From contig CAVSZI010000007.1 in assembly GCA_963732345.1 (NCBI GenBank), positions 1-64,000 on the forward strand: DNA of 64,000 nt, in the 5' to 3' direction. Each line of letters opens with the position of its first letter. The stretch's first letter is position 1. This DNA is from Bog-532 sp963732345 (GTDB taxonomy: Bacteria; Actinomycetota; Actinomycetes; Streptosporangiales; Streptosporangiaceae). The notes beneath the pieces were generated by a model. It searched no databases. It was not told the DNA's origin and saw only the letters and a list, made by a program, of their open reading frames with translations. Of the stretch, positions 8,388-15,724 are shown piece by piece. A program made the position numbers and the translations under genes.

Positions 8388-9644
8388 CTGTGTCACCTCA
8401 TCCTGCGCCCACCAGGTCAGCAGGTCAGTAGGGGACACGTCGTACTTGTCGCCGGCCGACGCGAAGGAGGACACGCCGATACCCAGCCTGGACATCTGCT
8501 CGAGCAGCGCGATCCCCACGCCGCCGGACTGCACGACCAGGCCAGCCACACCGCGGACCGGGTGGCTGGCGGCGAAGGTCGCGTCGAGGCCGATCCAGGG
8601 CACGATCACGCCGAAACAGTTGGGCCCGACCAGCCGCATGCCATACCGGCGGCAGACGGCCAGCAGTTCCGCGCCCGCCGCGCCCAGGCCGGAAGTTATC
8701 ACTATGAGGGCCCCGACCCCGTGGCGGCCGCATTGGGCCGCCACCTCGGGCACCGCAGACGGCGGCACCGCGATCACCGCCAGGTCCACCGGCCCGGGCA
8801 GGTCGTCGACGGACGCCACGCAGGGGACGCCCTCCATGGTCCGGGCGTGCGGATTGACCGCATAGACGGGCCCGGTGAAGCCGCCGGTCACGATGTTGCG
8901 CAGGATGGCCCGGCCGAGTGTGCCACCGCGCCGGCTCGGGCCCACCACGGCGACCGATCGCGGCCGCAGCAGCGGGCGCAGGCTCGCCACGTCCGCCCGG
9001 CTTTCCCTGCTGGCCACCGTCTCCAGGTAATTGCCCAGCCGGTAATTGTCGTGGTCGGGCAGGGGGAAGGTCAGCTCGACCACGCCGCCGGATATCCGCC
9101 GCTTCGCGGGCAGGCCGGCATCCGCGAACACCCGCAGCATCGAGGAGTTCTCCGCCAGCGTCTCGGCGGTGAAAGCCTTCAGGTCGCGCTGCCGCGCCAG
9201 CCAGACCAGGTGCTCTAGCAGCAGGCTGGCGACGCCGCGGCCGTGCATGTCATCGGGCACGGCGAACGCGACCTCCGCGACGCCGGGCTTCCCGGCCAGC
9301 TCGTAGGCGGCGACGCCGACCAGCCGGTCGCCCTGCCAGGCCAGCAGCGCCGCATGGTCGGAATCCGGCTCGCGGCAGATCCGCTTGGCTTCCCACTCGG
9401 CCGCGCCCGGGCTCATGCTGAAAAACCGCAGGTACATGTTTTCCGGTGCCATGGCCGCGTGCATCTCGCGCACCGCCTCATGGTCCTGCCGCCGGGCTGG
9501 CCTGACCTCCACCGTGCTGCCGTCGGTCAGCAGCGCGTACGTGTCCGCGGGCGGGGTGGTCACCGGCCCGCCCCCGCCGGTCGCCGTCCGGAAGGCCTTG
9601 TGCGCGATCTCATCGCATTCACGGCACACCTCAGCTCGACTCAA
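6795..9644 (-). CDS. GNAT acetyltransferase-ADP-forming acyl-CoA synthetase (Pat-like protein acylase)
   Basis: A 949-residue fusion. Residues about 45-200 are a GNAT domain (VRPARRQDHEAVREMH, then PDDMHGRGVASLLLEHL as the CoA-binding loop). Residues about 225-690 resemble the CoA-binding and ligase parts of NDP-forming acyl-CoA synthetases, and about 720-949 the ATP-grasp part. The GNAT-first order is opposite to enterobacterial PatZ and matches actinobacterial Pat enzymes that acetylate acyl-CoA synthetases. The usual SHTGAL phosphohistidine loop reads SHAAAA, so ligase activity is doubtful and the domain may be a sensor. Start is uncertain: TTG 9644 opens the frame; GTG 9563 lies just before the conserved part. 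Its 3' half is overlapped antisense by the run-on of the HAD-HerA frame. Confidence 0.85.
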   Translation of the reverse strand: MSRAEVCRECDEIAHKAFRTATGGGGPVTTPPADTYALLTDGSTVEVRPARRQDHEAVREMHAAMAPENMYLRFFSMSPGAAEWEAKRICREPDSDHAALLAWQGDRLVGVAAYELAGKPGVAEVAFAVPDDMHGRGVASLLLEHLVWLARQRDLKAFTAETLAENSSMLRVFADAGLPAKRRISGGVVELTFPLPDHDNYRLGNYLETVASRESRADVASLRPLLRPRSVAVVGPSRRGGTLGRAILRNIVTGGFTGPVYAVNPHARTMEGVPCVASVDDLPGPVDLAVIAVPPSAVPEVAAQCGRHGVGALIVITSGLGAAGAELLAVCRRYGMRLVGPNCFGVIVPWIGLDATFAASHPVRGVAGLVVQSGGVGIALLEQMSRLGIGVSSFASAGDKYDVSPTDLLTWWAQDEVTQLAVLYAESFGNPRKFAGAARRIAQRMPVLTVVGGRSPAGHRAASHAAAAATPLISQEAMFDQAGVIATRSLGELVDTAALLACQPLPAGNRVAIVSNVGGAGALAADACADHGLQVVTLGAATRRALRELLPAAAVVTGPVDTSPVVTTDAFRACLEEVAADDRVDAMLAVAVPTAFSDLSAAVAEAVVSKPLAVALLDRGESVRRLKRLPVAQPPAGPPAATGPAGGPPAADPPGQAAAIIDVAAAAVTGVPCYADPDSAARALGHAARYQAWRVRQGGTVPELSGLRTADARALVTGFLAGSPAGGWLPEASAAELVSCYGVPLVATIPAASEQEAAAAARQLGGRVVLKAEAEGPGHRAEAGGVRLDLRTPQEVAEGYRALAADFGPSLRRVLVQPMLAGGVEVMIGVVQEPVFGAVVVFGSGGVTTEVHGDHVTRLTPLTDADADAMIRAVRAAPLLFGHGDTPPVDTAALADALLRVSRLADDLPEVSQLDLNPIVARADGAWCVDVRVRISPAEPKDPFLRRLL

Positions 9645-9699
9645 ATACCCCCAATCCGACTAGACCAGGTGATTATCCGGACAGGGGCTTAAGTCCTCA

Positions 9700-9719
9700 C
9701 CCACCCGTGAGAGGGCGGG
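9700..9719 (-). other. Hairpin upstream of the Pat-like gene
   Basis: CCCACCC (9700-9706) pairs with GGGCGGG (9713-9719) around a 6-nt loop, with one G-T pair. On the minus strand it is followed by GAGGACTTAA. The arrangement recalls the hairpin plus GGAGGA-GTCAA end of IS200/IS605 elements elsewhere in this window, but the match is weak. It could instead be a terminator for the gene ending at 9795 or a 5'-UTR hairpin. Confidence 0.35.
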
Positions 9720-9794
9720 AGTCTCATCACGCCCCCATCCACCGGTGCCGCCGGGTGTCCGGTCCAGATTGACCTCGCGGCCCGCTGAAACCGG

Positions 9795-10325
9795 TCAGGT
9801 TTCTCCCGCTTCGGGCACCGGCCACCACCGGGCGGCCGGCTCTTCGTCGGGCTTCAGCCCCGGCGCCGGGTCGGCGACCGCGTCCGCCACGCTTTCCACC
9901 AGCGATTGGATGGTGCCCGCCGCGAGCCGTCTCAGCACGGCCCGGTCCAGTGCCGCCCCGGCCCGCCCGAAGGGCGGCCGGTAGGAGCCGTCGAGGCGGA
10001 TCCGCGTCTGGCCCCCGCCGTCGCCGGTCAGGGTCAGGTCCGCGTCCAGTACCGGGAACAGCTCACCGGTCGTCCCCGTCGCCTCCCACCGCAGCGCCAT
10101 CGTGACCGAGTCGTCCCGCCGGACCGGCTCAGTGAACTGGACGCGGACGAGCTTCGACAATCCGCGTACCCCGCCGAACGGCCCGACCCGCAGCCCGGCC
10201 GCCTGGCCGCCCAGGTAGGCGGTCTCGGACGCGGGCCGCAGCGCACCGCGGTTGATGAAGTGGGTCAGCCGCGCGGCCGCGACCTCGAACCGCACCGCCA
10301 CGGTGACCTCATGGGCAGCAAACAC
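9795..10325 (-). CDS. SRPBCC-like conserved protein
   Basis: A 176-residue protein with the look of a START/SRPBCC polyketide-cyclase-like fold. The N-terminus (FAAHEVTVAVRFEVAAARL) leads into a core with RVGPFGG, LRWEATGTTGELFPVLDADLTL and RIRLDGSYRPPFG, and ends in an acidic Trp-containing tail. The family is common in actinobacteria and usually listed as hypothetical; a lipid or small-molecule binding role is only inferred from fold resemblance. The start is TTG 10325, as no ATG fits. A relic with a similar N-terminus occurs near 62047. Confidence 0.7.
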   Translation of the reverse strand: MFAAHEVTVAVRFEVAAARLTHFINRGALRPASETAYLGGQAAGLRVGPFGGVRGLSKLVRVQFTEPVRRDDSVTMALRWEATGTTGELFPVLDADLTLTGDGGGQTRIRLDGSYRPPFGRAGAALDRAVLRRLAAGTIQSLVESVADAVADPAPGLKPDEEPAARWWPVPEAGET

Positions 10326-10490
10326 GGACCCACAATGCCCCCTGGGGCCCCAATCGCTCAGGGACCAACGTCCTGCCCACTACCGGCAAAGGGCCGCCGG
10401 CGCCCGCGAAGCCCCCATTGCAGCACCTCGCCCCGTCAGCACTACGAAGAACATCCTCAACAGAGTCTTCATTTCGGTCAACGCTATCAT

Positions 10491-10530
10491 TTCCGCCGGA
10501 CCCGGCCGGCTTTCCGCCGGACCCGGCCGG
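10491..10530. repeat. Two-copy 19-bp direct repeat
   Basis: TTCCGCCGGACCCGGCCGG occurs at 10491-10509 and 10512-10530, separated by CT, in the non-coding stretch 10326-10620. Nothing else in that part resembles a gene, apart from the hairpin at 10563. Confidence 0.85.
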
Positions 10531-10562
10531 TCCGGAGAGCGCCTGCCGCGGCTGAGCGGCAA

Positions 10563-10597
10563 GGGGCAGGAGCCGTCCCCCACGCGGCTCCTGCCCC
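10563..10597 (-). terminator. Strong hairpin, probable terminator
   Basis: GGGGCAGGAGCCG (10563-10575) and CGGCTCCTGCCCC (10585-10597) form a perfect 13-bp stem with a 9-nt loop. It lies just past the stop at 10621 of the minus-strand coding remnant and downstream of the CHAT gene. No T-run is present, as is usual in high-GC actinobacteria. Confidence 0.7.
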
Positions 10598-10620
10598 CGG
10601 TCAGTGGTGGCCCGGGTCGC

Positions 10621-10870
10621 CTAGGGCGTCTGAAGCGGGTGGATCACGTTCTGCGCAGTGCCGTAAAGCTCGATGCGCCGGTAGCTGGCCGGCTGGGGCG
10701 GGACCGAATCCGGACCGCTGACGGTGTCGTAGACACCCACCGTGCGGAATTCGGCGGACCCGCTGGTCACGTTGACGTCCGGCAGGTAGAACCCGGACCT
10801 TTGGCCTCCCGTGTCGATGGCTCTGCCTTCCTGGAGGTAGGAGGACGCGCCCGGCGAACTGATACATCCG
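10621..10870 (-). pseudogene. Coding-like 3' fragment without a start
   Basis: On the minus strand a frame ending in TAG (10621-10623) reads SGFYLPDVNVTSGSAEF, later TVGVYDTVSG, then RRIELYGTAQNVIHPLQTP. Third codon positions are nearly all G/C, as in real genes here. The frame continues upstream into the end of the CHAT gene in a +1 register and has no ATG start; a GTG at VTSGSAEF would give about 50 residues. The family is not recognised. It is probably the tail of a lost or fused gene, possibly once part of the CHAT transcript. Confidence 0.45.
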
Positions 10871-10912
10871 CCGGGCGCGATTTCGCGGCCGGGCGCGCCG
10901 GGGCGCCCGGCC

Positions 10913-12883
10913 CTACGCGGCGCGGGGCGGCACGGTCACGTCGGTTCCGATGCTCACGAACCCGGCCGCCGCGGCCATCGCGGCCGGATGGCTGTGGCCC
11001 AGTTGCCGCTGGGCCTCCGCCAGCGCGGACACAGGGGTTTCCCCGCTGGCCAGGCGCTGATGGAGGGCGATCATGAGCGGGACCGTTTCGGCGTCGGGGA
11101 CCGGGACGACCGAAGCGATGATGTGTCGGGTGCCCAGAGCCAGGAACGTCGCGGACAGGCCCATGATCTCGTCACCGGCCCGGACCGCCGACCGGCCGAC
11201 GTCGCAGGCGGCCAGGACGACGACCTGCGGTGCCTGGCGGAGCCGTTCGACGTCGTACACGGTGAGCGGGCCGTCGGCGAACGTCAGCGAGGTGAACAGC
11301 GGGTTGTTCGGGTGGATGCGCCCGTGTGCCGACAGGTGCGCGAGGCTCGCCCCGTCCAGGCCGGAAGCAACGGCATCGACGGTCGCCGCCGGCCCGGCCA
11401 GCGCGGTCACCTGGTGCAGCGCCGAGACGGCCATGGCTTCCCTCTCGGCTCCGGGAAGGCCCGGGCCGGCCGCGACCAGGACGGGTCCGCCCGGGCCGGG
11501 GGCCGGGCGCCCGCCGCTCCACAGCGCGGCCGAAGGCGTCACCGTTAGCGGCCGGCCGGCGACCGACGGCAGGATCGACCAGGGCAGCGACTGGAGCGCA
11601 CCGGTGGGCACCACCACCAGCGGCCGCCCGGCGACCTCGCGGGCCACCGGCTGCAGCAGGAAGGCGTCCAGCCGCCCGGCGGCGTCATCGAGCAGGACGC
11701 GGGCCGCGCCCTTGCTGGCGTCGCTGGGCTGGTGCCGGGCCAGCCGGTGCAGCGCGAATCGGGCCCGGTCAGTCAGCTCGGCGGCACGTGCGGTAGGGCC
11801 GAGCGAGCAGAGCCGGATCCGGCCGCCCGCGACCGTCACGGCGTGCAAGGTGCCGTCTAGCGAGATGAATTCGAGCAGGGCGGCCTCACGCAGCGAGTCG
11901 CGCAGCGAGGGCACCAGCGTCGAGGGCACCAGCTGCGAACGCGATGGTGCGGAGCCCTGGTCTGCGCGCAGGCGGCGGTGGTAGTCACGGATCCGCCGTT
12001 CCAGGGCCAGCTGGCGGCGCGCCAGCCGGGCGGTGTTGCCGCCGGAGCCCCGGAGCTGGAAGATCTCGCTTACGGTGCTTCGCAGGTCCGACAGCGCGGC
12101 GGCCAGCTCAGGATCGCTCGGCGGGCGGACCGGCCGGAGCATCAGGTGGCTGGCCCGGCCCTGCTCGGCCCACTCCAGGACGCGGGCCGGCTGGCCGCTG
12201 TCGAAGGCCATCCGGAGCCCGAACGTGGCCACATCGCCCCGGTGCCCGGACGCGTGGGCACGCAGATCGGTCGCCCCGAGGCCGGCCCGGTGCTCGTCCA
12301 GCACGCGCAAGGCGACACGGGCAGCGGCCATCGCGCCGCCGTGGTTACCGCTGACCCTCCGCCGCCACGCCTCGGCGTACCAGGCCTGCGCCCGCTGCAG
12401 CGCGGGCCCCCGGCGGCGCCGCCGGGCCGCCTGCTCGAATTGCGGGCGGCCCCGGCTCATCCAGCCGCGCTCAACGGCCAGCTGGCCTGCCAGCAGCCGG
12501 GCCTGCAGGGCCGACCAAGCCCAGCCCGTGGCGTCCAGCTCGTCGGCGGAGTGCTCCAGCGACCGGACGCTGACGCTCGATCCGGCGCTTGCGTCCGGAT
12601 GGGCGGCGAGCCGGGCCCGCAGCACGGTGAAGCGGGCCAGCGCCACCCAGCGCGGGCGCCCCTGCTGGCCGAACTCGTGCGCCGCAGCGCGGGCCTGCTC
12701 CAGCCCGCGGTCGGCCTGCCCGTCGAGGATGGCCGCCTGCGCCAGCAGCAGCCGCGCGTCCGGCAGGATGTTCCGGTGCTGCCGCTCGAATTCCCCGACC
12801 GCTTCCCCGGCCGCCTGCATGGCTTCTGGTAGCAGCCGCACGGACAGCAGCAGTTCCGAACGGTCCGCCAGCAGCTCGCCCAC
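10913..12883 (-). CDS. CHAT-domain caspase-like protease, C-terminal part of a frameshifted TPR-CHAT protein
   Basis: This frame holds the last TPR-like helices and the CHAT (caspase-HetF-associated-with-TPRs) peptidase domain. The catalytic dyad is visible: His in HLSAHGRIHP (codon at 11324-11326) and Cys in VVLAACDVGRS (codon at 11204-11206). CHAT proteases cleave a specific partner when a sensor fires, as shown in other bacteria for gasdermin or subtilase-like partners. The N-terminal 230 residues of the same protein lie in another frame (12457-13590). A one-base deletion near 12885-12905 separates them, so either the gene is broken or the sequence has an indel. It is divergent from a subtilase-sigma operon. 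Confidence 0.8.
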   Translation of the reverse strand: MGELLADRSELLLSVRLLPEAMQAAGEAVGEFERQHRNILPDARLLLAQAAILDGQADRGLEQARAAAHEFGQQGRPRWVALARFTVLRARLAAHPDASAGSSVSVRSLEHSADELDATGWAWSALQARLLAGQLAVERGWMSRGRPQFEQAARRRRRGPALQRAQAWYAEAWRRRVSGNHGGAMAAARVALRVLDEHRAGLGATDLRAHASGHRGDVATFGLRMAFDSGQPARVLEWAEQGRASHLMLRPVRPPSDPELAAALSDLRSTVSEIFQLRGSGGNTARLARRQLALERRIRDYHRRLRADQGSAPSRSQLVPSTLVPSLRDSLREAALLEFISLDGTLHAVTVAGGRIRLCSLGPTARAAELTDRARFALHRLARHQPSDASKGAARVLLDDAAGRLDAFLLQPVAREVAGRPLVVVPTGALQSLPWSILPSVAGRPLTVTPSAALWSGGRPAPGPGGPVLVAAGPGLPGAEREAMAVSALHQVTALAGPAATVDAVASGLDGASLAHLSAHGRIHPNNPLFTSLTFADGPLTVYDVERLRQAPQVVVLAACDVGRSAVRAGDEIMGLSATFLALGTRHIIASVVPVPDAETVPLMIALHQRLASGETPVSALAEAQRQLGHSHPAAMAAAAGFVSIGTDVTVPPRAA

Positions 12884-13590
12884 CGGGGCGCCGTGCGCCC
12901 TCGCCGGCCTTCGGCCAGGTCGAGATAGTGCAGCGCGGTCGGCACGTCACCGCGCAGGCCGCTGATCCAGCCGAGGTTCTGATGCACGAATCCCAGCGAC
13001 AGGTCCAGGTCGTGCTTCGTGCACAGCTCCGCGGCCTCGTGCAGGTCGTTCTCGGCCGCGGTGAACTCCTGCCGGTAGCCGTACAGGACGGCGCGGTTGT
13101 ACAGCACCCGCGACACCCATAGGTGATCACCGGCCCGGCGCAGCACCGGCAGCGCGGCCTGGTAGTCGGGGAGGCCATCGTCGAGCCCGCCGAGATGATT
13201 GAGGAGCGCGGCGCGCTGCGCCTGCGCCCGCGCCCGCGCCACGCCGCTCAGACCCGACAGCGCCGCCTCGATTTCCCGCAGCGCCTGGCGCCCGCGCCCG
13301 CGTACGTTTAAAGCGAAGGCCAGGCTCATCTGGGCTTCGGCGGCTAGCCCGGGCGAACCCGCCCGACGGCCCAGCCGCATCGCCGCCCGAAGATGCCGCA
13401 GGGCAGCGTCCGGATCTTCCAGCTGCAGGGCGGCCAGGCCCAGGGCCCGTTCGGCGATCGACTGCGAGGCGAGGTCGTGGTCCTGGCGCGCCTGGTGGGC
13501 GATCATGCGGGCCTGGACCGCCGATTCGGCCGGATGTGCCTCTGCGAGCCGGAGCGCATCGCGCGCTTGCTCGTCCAGTCCCGCCGCCAC
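12457..13590 (-). CDS. TPR-rich N-terminal part of the frameshifted TPR-CHAT protein
   Basis: The first ~230 residues are helical TPR-type repeats: AERALGLAALQLEDPDAALRHL, AALPVLRRAGDHLW, NDLHEAAELCTKHDLDL, PTALHYLDLAEG. After that last motif (near 12905) the frame loses homology and the family continues in the frame ending at 10913 (GELLADRSELLLSV). One missing base would restore a single protein of about 890 residues. The start GTG at 13590 sits 127 bp from the divergent subtilase start. TPRs probably sense a partner and control the CHAT domain. Confidence 0.75.
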   Translation of the reverse strand: MAAGLDEQARDALRLAEAHPAESAVQARMIAHQARQDHDLASQSIAERALGLAALQLEDPDAALRHLRAAMRLGRRAGSPGLAAEAQMSLAFALNVRGRGRQALREIEAALSGLSGVARARAQAQRAALLNHLGGLDDGLPDYQAALPVLRRAGDHLWVSRVLYNRAVLYGYRQEFTAAENDLHEAAELCTKHDLDLSLGFVHQNLGWISGLRGDVPTALHYLDLAEGRRGRTAPRWASCWRTVRNCCCPCGCYQKPCRRPGKRSGNSSGSTGTSCRTRGCCWRRRPSSTGRPTAGWSRPALRRTSSASRGARAGWRWPASPCCGPGSPPIRTQAPDRASASGRWSTPPTSWTPRAGLGRPCRPGCWQASWPLSAAG

Positions 13591-13675
13591 GTCCGATTCT
13601 AGACATGACCGAAGCGGCCGGAGTCAAGATATTCTTCCGTTGCGTGTATCAGCCGGCCGGGAGTGCGCTCTGTAC

Positions 13676-13694
13676 GGCTAGGGATGTCCTAGCC
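13676..13694. promoter_or_regulatory. Perfect inverted repeat in the CHAT/subtilase divergent region
   Basis: GGCTAGG (13676-13682), spacer GATGT, CCTAGCC (13688-13694). It lies 14 nt before the Shine-Dalgarno GGGAGGAAAT (13708-13716) of the subtilase gene and about 90 bp upstream of the CHAT start. It could be a dimeric operator or a 5'-UTR hairpin controlling the subtilase-sigma operon. Confidence 0.5.
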
Positions 13695-13717
13695 CATCAC
13701 ACTCCGCGGGAGGAAAT

Positions 13718-15031
13718 ATGGCTGTCAGGCGCGGCTGGGTGGAAGCGTTCCACGACGATCAGCTCGTTGTCACCCTGGCCGATCTCGGCATCCTGCAAAG
13801 GATGCTGCGCGAGCTCAACATCGGCTGGGACGGCACCGACTCCAGCCCGGCCCTGGGGATGGCTTGCCTCAACGGCCTGACGGGCGTGGAAAATGCGGTC
13901 CCGCTGCTCATGGCCGATCCGGCCATCGGCCCGGAACTGAGCCGCTACCGGACCGAGCGCGAGAATGCACACCGCGAGCACTGCCCGATTTCTGGCCTCG
14001 CGCTGCTGATCAAGGGCATCGAGCTCCGGTTCGCCGGCCGGTACCCGGGCTGGCAGCTGAGGATCGGCAAGAACTACCAGCCGTCCATGGTCAAGGGATA
14101 TCCGCACACCGGCGGCGGTGGCGAGGGAGAACCCACCCCCACCAGCAACAGCTTCACCGGGGCCGCCGACGTGGCGCACGGCAACCCCCAGCCGGGTCGC
14201 GGCGTGCGCGTAGGCCTGCTGGACACGAAAATGTACCGCCACGAACGCCTGGCCGACCACTACGTCGGCCGCGACCAGGACCTGCTCGACCCGGGCCAGC
14301 ACGAATTCACCGAATTCGACGGGCACTGCACCTTCGTCGCCTCGTGCATCCTGCAGCAGGCGCCGGACGCTCAGCTCTACCTGCGTCACGTGCTTGATAG
14401 CCACGGCGACGGGTCGGCCTGGGATGCGGCGGTCGCGCAGGCGGAGGTGGCTCAGGCTGGTCCCGACGTCGTGAACCTGTCCTTCGGCGAGATCATGACC
14501 GACGACGACGCGGTCCCGCTCGTGCTGGAGGCGGCCGTGCAGCGGTTCGGGCCCGAGACGGTGGTCGTCGCGGCGGCGGGGAACAACGGCCAAGCCGACG
14601 ATCTCCCGCCCGGCCGGGTCCCCAAGGGCGTCACGTCCGCCAGCGCTTCCTACCCGGCCGCCCTGACCAACGTCATCGGTGTCGGCGCGATCGACCGGGA
14701 CGGGAGGCTCGCGCCCTTCACCCCGCGTCCCGCGCCGTGGATTTCGCTGTACGCCCGGGGTGTCGACCTGGATGGTGCGTACGTCCGCGGGAAGGTTGCC
14801 ATCGCGACCACGGATAGGGACGAGAACGGCAGGCCCCGTACCAGGAACGAGGTGTTCGAAGGCACCGCCAACTGGGCGGGATGCTCCTTCGCGGCCGGCA
14901 TCGTGACCGGCGTGATCGCTGCCGGTGTGATACCCGGACGGCGCTCGGCCCGTGATGTCCTGTACGGCCTGCTGCACCCCGATCCGGGTACAGCGCCCCG
15001 CGCCATCTTGCCCAACGTTCCCCCGCGTTGA
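13718..15031 (+). CDS. Subtilisin-like serine peptidase (S8), intracellular type
   Basis: A 437-residue S8 peptidase without a signal peptide. Residues 1-150 form a conserved-looking N-terminal region of unknown fold. The subtilase domain has the full catalytic set by position: Asp169 (VGLLDTK), His203 (FDGHCTFVAS), oxyanion Asn289 (AAAGNNG) and Ser390 (GCSFAAG, replacing the usual GTSMAAP). ATG 13718 has a near-perfect ribosome-binding site. Downstream follow a sigma factor (45 bp gap) and a small protein, with a CHAT protease gene divergent. The pairing suggests proteolytic signalling or regulated cell death rather than nutrition. The substrate is unknown; the sigma factor, the small partner or the CHAT protein are the obvious candidates. 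Confidence 0.88.
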   Translation: MAVRRGWVEAFHDDQLVVTLADLGILQRMLRELNIGWDGTDSSPALGMACLNGLTGVENAVPLLMADPAIGPELSRYRTERENAHREHCPISGLALLIKGIELRFAGRYPGWQLRIGKNYQPSMVKGYPHTGGGGEGEPTPTSNSFTGAADVAHGNPQPGRGVRVGLLDTKMYRHERLADHYVGRDQDLLDPGQHEFTEFDGHCTFVASCILQQAPDAQLYLRHVLDSHGDGSAWDAAVAQAEVAQAGPDVVNLSFGEIMTDDDAVPLVLEAAVQRFGPETVVVAAAGNNGQADDLPPGRVPKGVTSASASYPAALTNVIGVGAIDRDGRLAPFTPRPAPWISLYARGVDLDGAYVRGKVAIATTDRDENGRPRTRNEVFEGTANWAGCSFAAGIVTGVIAAGVIPGRRSARDVLYGLLHPDPGTAPRAILPNVPPR

Positions 15032-15076
15032 ATGATGCGAGCATGCCCCGCGCCAGCGGGCTCGCAGAGGACGGCT

Positions 15077-15724
15077 ATGCGTGATGATCCGGCGGTTATC
15101 GAGCTCGTCGCCCGCGCCCGCGACGGAGACCAGCACGCCTGGAACCAGATCATCGACCGGTACGCCCCGCTCGTGTGGTTCATCTGCAAGCGATACCAGC
15201 TGAGCCGGACCGACGTCGATGACGTCGGCCAGACGGTCTGGCTCTTGCTGGTCGAGAAGCTCGGGAACCTCCGGCAGCCGGCGGCCCTGCCTGGCTGGCT
15301 GGCTACCACCACCCAGCGCGAATGCCTGCGCCTGTTGCGGGCAGCGAGTAAGTATGACCATTCCGAGTTGCCGGAAGCCAGCCAGGCTTCCCGGGACCAG
15401 CCCGCCGAGATCATCGAACAAGAGATCATGGCGGCGGAACTGGGCGCCGCGCTGCGCGCCGCCTTCGCCGAGCTCCCCGAGCGCTGCCGACGGCTGCTGT
15501 CCATGCTGATCAGCGACCCCCCACTGCCCTACGCGCAGATCAGCACCACTTTGTCGATCTCCGTGGGGAGCATCGGCCCGCAACGAGCACGCTGCCTGAA
15601 CCGCCTGCGACGTTCTCCTGCCCTGGCCGCCTTCAGCGACACGGTGCCGGACGACACGAAGAGCCAGGGCCGAGGGGCCACGGACGCGGGCGGTCACGAG
15701 ATAGGAGGCAGGCGGCGTGCCTGA
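15077..15724 (+). CDS. ECF-type RNA polymerase sigma factor
   Basis: A 215-residue sigma-70 family protein of ECF size. Region 2 is clear (ARDGDQHAWNQIIDRYAPLVW, then DVDDVGQTVWLLLVEKL), and region 4 ends in LPYAQISTTLSISVGSIGPQRARCLNRLRR, a helix-turn-helix. ATG 15077 follows AGAGGA at 15066-15071. Its stop overlaps the next start by 8 nt, so the two are coupled. No transmembrane anti-sigma gene is adjacent; the neighbouring protease and small protein may take that role. Such sigma factors recur in actinobacterial peptidase-CHAT neighbourhoods, from memory, which a genome search should confirm. Confidence 0.85.
   Translation: MRDDPAVIELVARARDGDQHAWNQIIDRYAPLVWFICKRYQLSRTDVDDVGQTVWLLLVEKLGNLRQPAALPGWLATTTQRECLRLLRAASKYDHSELPEASQASRDQPAEIIEQEIMAAELGAALRAAFAELPERCRRLLSMLISDPPLPYAQISTTLSISVGSIGPQRARCLNRLRRSPALAAFSDTVPDDTKSQGRGATDAGGHEIGGRRRA

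Noticed and set aside
10491..10597. Riboswitch or attenuator
   Set aside because: A simple hairpin and a short direct repeat lie downstream of the minus-strand gene, with no conserved aptamer features visible.
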